Assembly (NCBI RefSeq): GCF_001720465.1
Contig: NZ_CP017113.1
Coordinates: 2,418,001-2,482,000, forward strand
Length of the DNA: 64,000 nt
Direction of reading: 5' to 3'
Source: Porphyrobacter sp. LM 6
Lineage (GTDB): Bacteria > Pseudomonadota > Alphaproteobacteria > Sphingomonadales > Sphingomonadaceae
In this document: piece by piece, positions 63,650 through 64,000 of the stretch
Layout: every line of letters begins with the position of its first letter
Position numbering within the stretch: position 1 is the stretch's first letter
The notes under the pieces: model-generated
What the model saw: the letters and a program-made list of their open reading frames with translations, nothing else
Told to the model about the DNA's origin: nothing
Database searches by the model: none
Translations under genes and position numbers: made by a program

Positions 63650-64000
63650 CTAGTCCTCGACCGCCTTGAGCAGCCGCCGCTCCATCGGGGCCAGCACATT
63701 TGCCAAGTCATGGCCGCGCTTCAGGATCTGGCCGTGTTCGCCGAACAGCGTCCACATCCCCTGCTTGGCCCTGAGCGCCGGGCGTTTCTCCAGTCGCGCT
63801 TGCGGGCGTTCGGCGGTGCGGCGGAAGGCGGCGAAGCTGGCGGCGTGGCGGTCAAAATCCATTGCGTAGTCGCGCCATTCTCCGGCGGCGACCATGCGGC
63901 CATAGAGGTCGAGGATCCGCATCAGCTCGGCGCGTTCGAACCCGACCTGATCAGCCCCCCGTCCGGGAAAGGCAACCACCACCTGTCCGGCGAACCCGGG
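63650..64000 (-). CDS. DUF2794 family protein, start beyond window
   Basis: At least 110 residues to the stop at 63650; the open frame continues to the window edge, so the start may lie outside (first in-window start GTG 63982). The DUF2794 core is evident: LMRILDLYGRMVAAGEWRDY, AFRRTAERPQARLEKRP, LKRGHDLANVL. Small alphaproteobacterial cytoplasmic protein, function unknown. Confidence 0.85.
   Translation of the reverse strand, partial: PGFAGQVVVAFPGRGADQVGFERAELMRILDLYGRMVAAGEWRDYAMDFDRHAASFAAFRRTAERPQARLEKRPALRAKQGMWTLFGEHGQILKRGHDLANVLAPMERRLLKAVED

Overview
The window looks like part of the main chromosome of a high-GC alphaproteobacterium. The gene content and neighbourhoods fit Sphingomonadales, most likely an Erythrobacteraceae-type organism: a MucR/Ros regulator, a Fur-family regulator without CXXC pairs, a DUF1153 (SciP-type) regulator, the mutY–dciA–dsbA–smc block, the F1-only atpHAGDC operon, and DUF1489, DUF2794 and DUF4197 proteins. 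This assignment rests on gene families and layout, not on a marker-gene search. Genes are packed tightly, often with 1–8 nt overlaps. No gene-free stretch exceeds 300 bases, and I saw no tRNA, rRNA, CRISPR array, insertion sequence or prophage.

Layout. 0–5 kb: a cut-off M16 peptidase, an Nfu Fe-S carrier, a RutE-like nitroreductase, tsaB–rimI and a MucR regulator closed by a terminator. 5–12 kb: fur–plsC on the plus strand meets a minus-strand block of miaB, phoH, ybeY and corC with a foreign-looking orphan inside it. 11.7 kb: a perfect parS site and an 11-bp tandem repeat. 12–17 kb: cyclophilin, MgtE and a short SDR / NTF2-like / Rieske oxygenase cassette. 17–27 kb: DsbA/FrnE, NudC, a serine hydrolase, then mutY, dciA, two DsbA-like proteins and smc. 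27–30 kb: rpmF, a single reading frame joining PlsX to FabH, ihfA and merR. 30–41 kb: mostly single housekeeping and hypothetical genes (MAPEG, metallo-hydrolase, S24 regulator with two small partners, cysS, cobT, transaldolase) separated by palindromic repeats. 41–50 kb: priA, an Fe-S photolyase, GST, ada carrying a second perfect parS, and a membrane-anchored trypsin-like protease. 50–55 kb: the F1 ATP synthase operon. 55–64 kb: prolyl oligopeptidase, the SciP-like protein, several unknowns, glmU, gph, an acyl-CoA-type SDR and DUF2794.

How it fits together. Two identical 16-bp parS palindromes about 36 kb apart flank smc. ParB bound at parS loads SMC, so this region is probably close to the replication origin. 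The lipid genes (plsC, plsX, fabH, rpmF) and the tRNA-modification and ribosome-maturation genes (tsaB, rimI, miaB, ybeY, phoH) form usual alphaproteobacterial neighbourhoods with some rearrangement. The most unusual feature is the continuous PlsX–FabH reading frame of 685 codons. It would physically join the two enzymes that sit at the start of phospholipid and fatty-acid synthesis.
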